From NCBI RefSeq assembly GCF_002879855.1, contig NZ_PNYB01000012.1, forward strand, positions 1 to 64,000: a stretch of DNA of 64,000 nt, read 5' to 3'. Position 1 is the first letter of the stretch; every line of letters begins with the position of its first letter. Below, piece after piece: positions 62,978 to 64,000 of the stretch. This stretch comes from Trinickia soli. GTDB lineage: Bacteria > Pseudomonadota > Gammaproteobacteria > Burkholderiales > Burkholderiaceae. The notes beneath the pieces were generated by a model. The model had not been told where the DNA came from, did not search any database, and worked only from the letters and a program-made list of their open reading frames with translations. The position numbers and the translations under genes are program-made.

Positions 62978-63868
62978 CTATTGTGCAGCGAGCTTTTTGC
63001 TGTGCCTGCGCATACCTTCGAAGATTTTGTCCGAGACGTCTTGGGGAAAACCATCCGGCAACTGTGCCGCGACGTGATCGATAACCGTCTCTGTCATTCC
63101 GGTTAGTGAGTCGATCATCTCCTCGACCTCCTCCGTTGTCAGCGTGACGCGCTGCCCTTGCGCAACCCAATGACGTCGACGGATCTCGCTGATAGCGTAG
63201 TGCGCATTCTTGCTGCGCACTGCCATGGAGAGCTTGACGCGAGGTGCAGAGATCTGGTTCCGTCCGTTCCCAATGATTGGGTGGGCGGACAGCACATCAT
63301 AGAGCGGCGTGGCTACGTAACGGTTTGAATGGAGATGAGCGATGCTGAAATTCTTTGCGTGGCCGTCGGTCGCCGCGAGGATCCAAAAAATGATCTGCGC
63401 CTTGAAGAAATTGGGCTGGTCGACCCCGGCCTGTTCGGAGCCCGCGAGAATGCCCATAATCTGCTGGATACCAGGGCCGCCATCCGCTTCGTATTTGCTG
63501 TTGGAGGACGTACCTGTGGCTTGGCACATATCCTCCTGGGGCAGGCGCAGGAACCAGGAGCCGTCGCTCGACAATCGACGGTCGAATCTCTCCACCACGA
63601 GCACTTTCTGATCCTCGAAAGTGCCGATTTCGCAGTTGGCGATCGGCAATCCATAGGCGGCAACGATTTTCGAGCACAGCCACTCGTTTTCGATAGATGA
63701 GCGCATGTCGGCACGCATGTTGCCTACCAGCCCGAGCGGGAGCTTCAGGATATGCGTGGTGGGGGTGCTGCCCTCCGGCCGGAGCCACCGGTTGCCATGC
63801 CACAAAAGCGCGCTTTTCTCCTGTGCGCCTGCGATGGAGAGTTGAAGATCGTCAAGGGACTCATGCCT
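62978..63868 (-). pseudogene. hipA: HipA-type kinase lacking its N-terminal domain
   Basis: From about 63868 the minus strand reads ESLDDLQLSIAGAQEKSALL, then TPTTHILKLPLGLVGNM, FDRRLSSDGSWFLRLPQEDM, ATDGHAKNFSIAHL (catalytic Asp in DGHAKN) and LYDVLSAHP. This is the kinase core of HipA, whose full length is about 420-440 residues; here about 295 remain and the first 130-150 are absent, with AT-rich unrelated DNA upstream. The frame has no ATG ahead of the homology; a TTG at 63805 could give 275 residues. No hipB gene is seen. A truncated toxin or orphan relic. Confidence 0.78.
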
Positions 63869-64000
63869 GTAATTGACAGAAACAGTATAGAACCTGTATC
63901 TAGCCGTATTACAACGGATTAACTGTAAATTGCAAATACAGGAAAAAGCCTGTTGAGAGTCTTCCTATTCCTTAACCCGGAGCATGCGCTTGTGATTCGT

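Noticed and set aside
1-64000. tRNA, rRNA, CRISPR arrays and known riboswitches
   Set aside because: None with a convincing fold, repeat-spacer pattern or conserved core was seen by eye on either strand; a covariance-model search would be decisive.

Overview
The window looks like a piece of a high-GC betaproteobacterial chromosome, most likely Burkholderiaceae (Burkholderia / Paraburkholderia / Trinickia type). The basis is the Burkholderia-type porin, the CoA-dependent 2-aminobenzoate (anthranilate) operon, dense LysR/MarR/AraC regulators and the codon use. No tRNA, rRNA, CRISPR array or complete transposase was found. The DNA is strongly accessory in character. It holds blocks of catabolic and biosynthetic genes separated by broken genes and repeats: a decarboxylase remnant, a truncated defence-like gene, a frameshifted cell-wall hydrolase, an asparagine-synthetase-like remnant, a LivK remnant, a LysR remnant and a headless HipA.

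Layout. 0-5.6 kb: remnant of an L-2,4-diaminobutyrate decarboxylase, two AT-richer genes (FMN split-barrel protein, methyltransferase), an Sfp-type phosphopantetheinyl transferase and a mercuric-reductase-like flavoprotein. 5.6-14.0 kb: a compact minus-strand operon for the hybrid 2-aminobenzoyl-CoA pathway, running from the bifunctional monooxygenase/reductase (11598-13961) through SDR, MarR, enoyl-CoA hydratase, acyl-CoA dehydrogenase, thioesterase and RidA to the CoA ligase (5639-7276), mostly translationally coupled. 14.1-16.1 kb: 5'-truncated, double-frameshifted large protein with a possible C-terminal nuclease fold. 16.4-21.9 kb: a frameshifted M23/SH3/GH19 peptidoglycan hydrolase followed by three exported proteins that could be immunity factors, plus a truncated second copy of the first.

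22.2-31.5 kb: the most novel block, a tightly packed set of nine genes. It contains an FkbM-like methyltransferase, two APH-fold kinases, a radical SAM enzyme, an asparagine-synthetase-like amide ligase without glutaminase domain, a UGT-type glycosyltransferase, a CmcI-like enzyme, a NodB-type deacetylase and a full-length glutamine-dependent AsnB, plus a decayed copy of the amide ligase. It reads as an undescribed small-molecule or glycoconjugate pathway. 31.5-32.5 kb: repeat-rich gap. 32.5-34.9 kb: LysR divergent from a three-domain carboxymuconolactone-decarboxylase-like protein. 35.5-44.9 kb: aromatic monoamine utilisation (MoaF, LuxR regulator, FeaB-like phenylacetaldehyde dehydrogenase, AraC regulator, APC permease, porin, flavin amine oxidase, cupin). 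About 134 bp of noncoding sequence is repeated in direct orientation at 32.2 and 45.0 kb and brackets the 32.5-44.9 kb catabolic segment.

45.4-48.0 kb: a two-gene unit of another AsnB-type amidotransferase and an EamA exporter. 48.6-57.1 kb: an amino-acid/amine catabolic island (LysR, RidA, two glycine/D-amino-acid-oxidase-like flavoproteins, aldehyde dehydrogenase, bicupin, HAD dehalogenase-like protein, and a D-serine/D-3-hydroxyaspartate dehydratase-like PLP enzyme). 57.4-59.2 kb: a 601-residue protein of unknown function with three internal repeats. 59.6-63.9 kb: LysR fragment, EamA transporter, DUF1697 protein, exported cupin, AhpD-like protein and a HipA kinase lacking its N-terminal domain.
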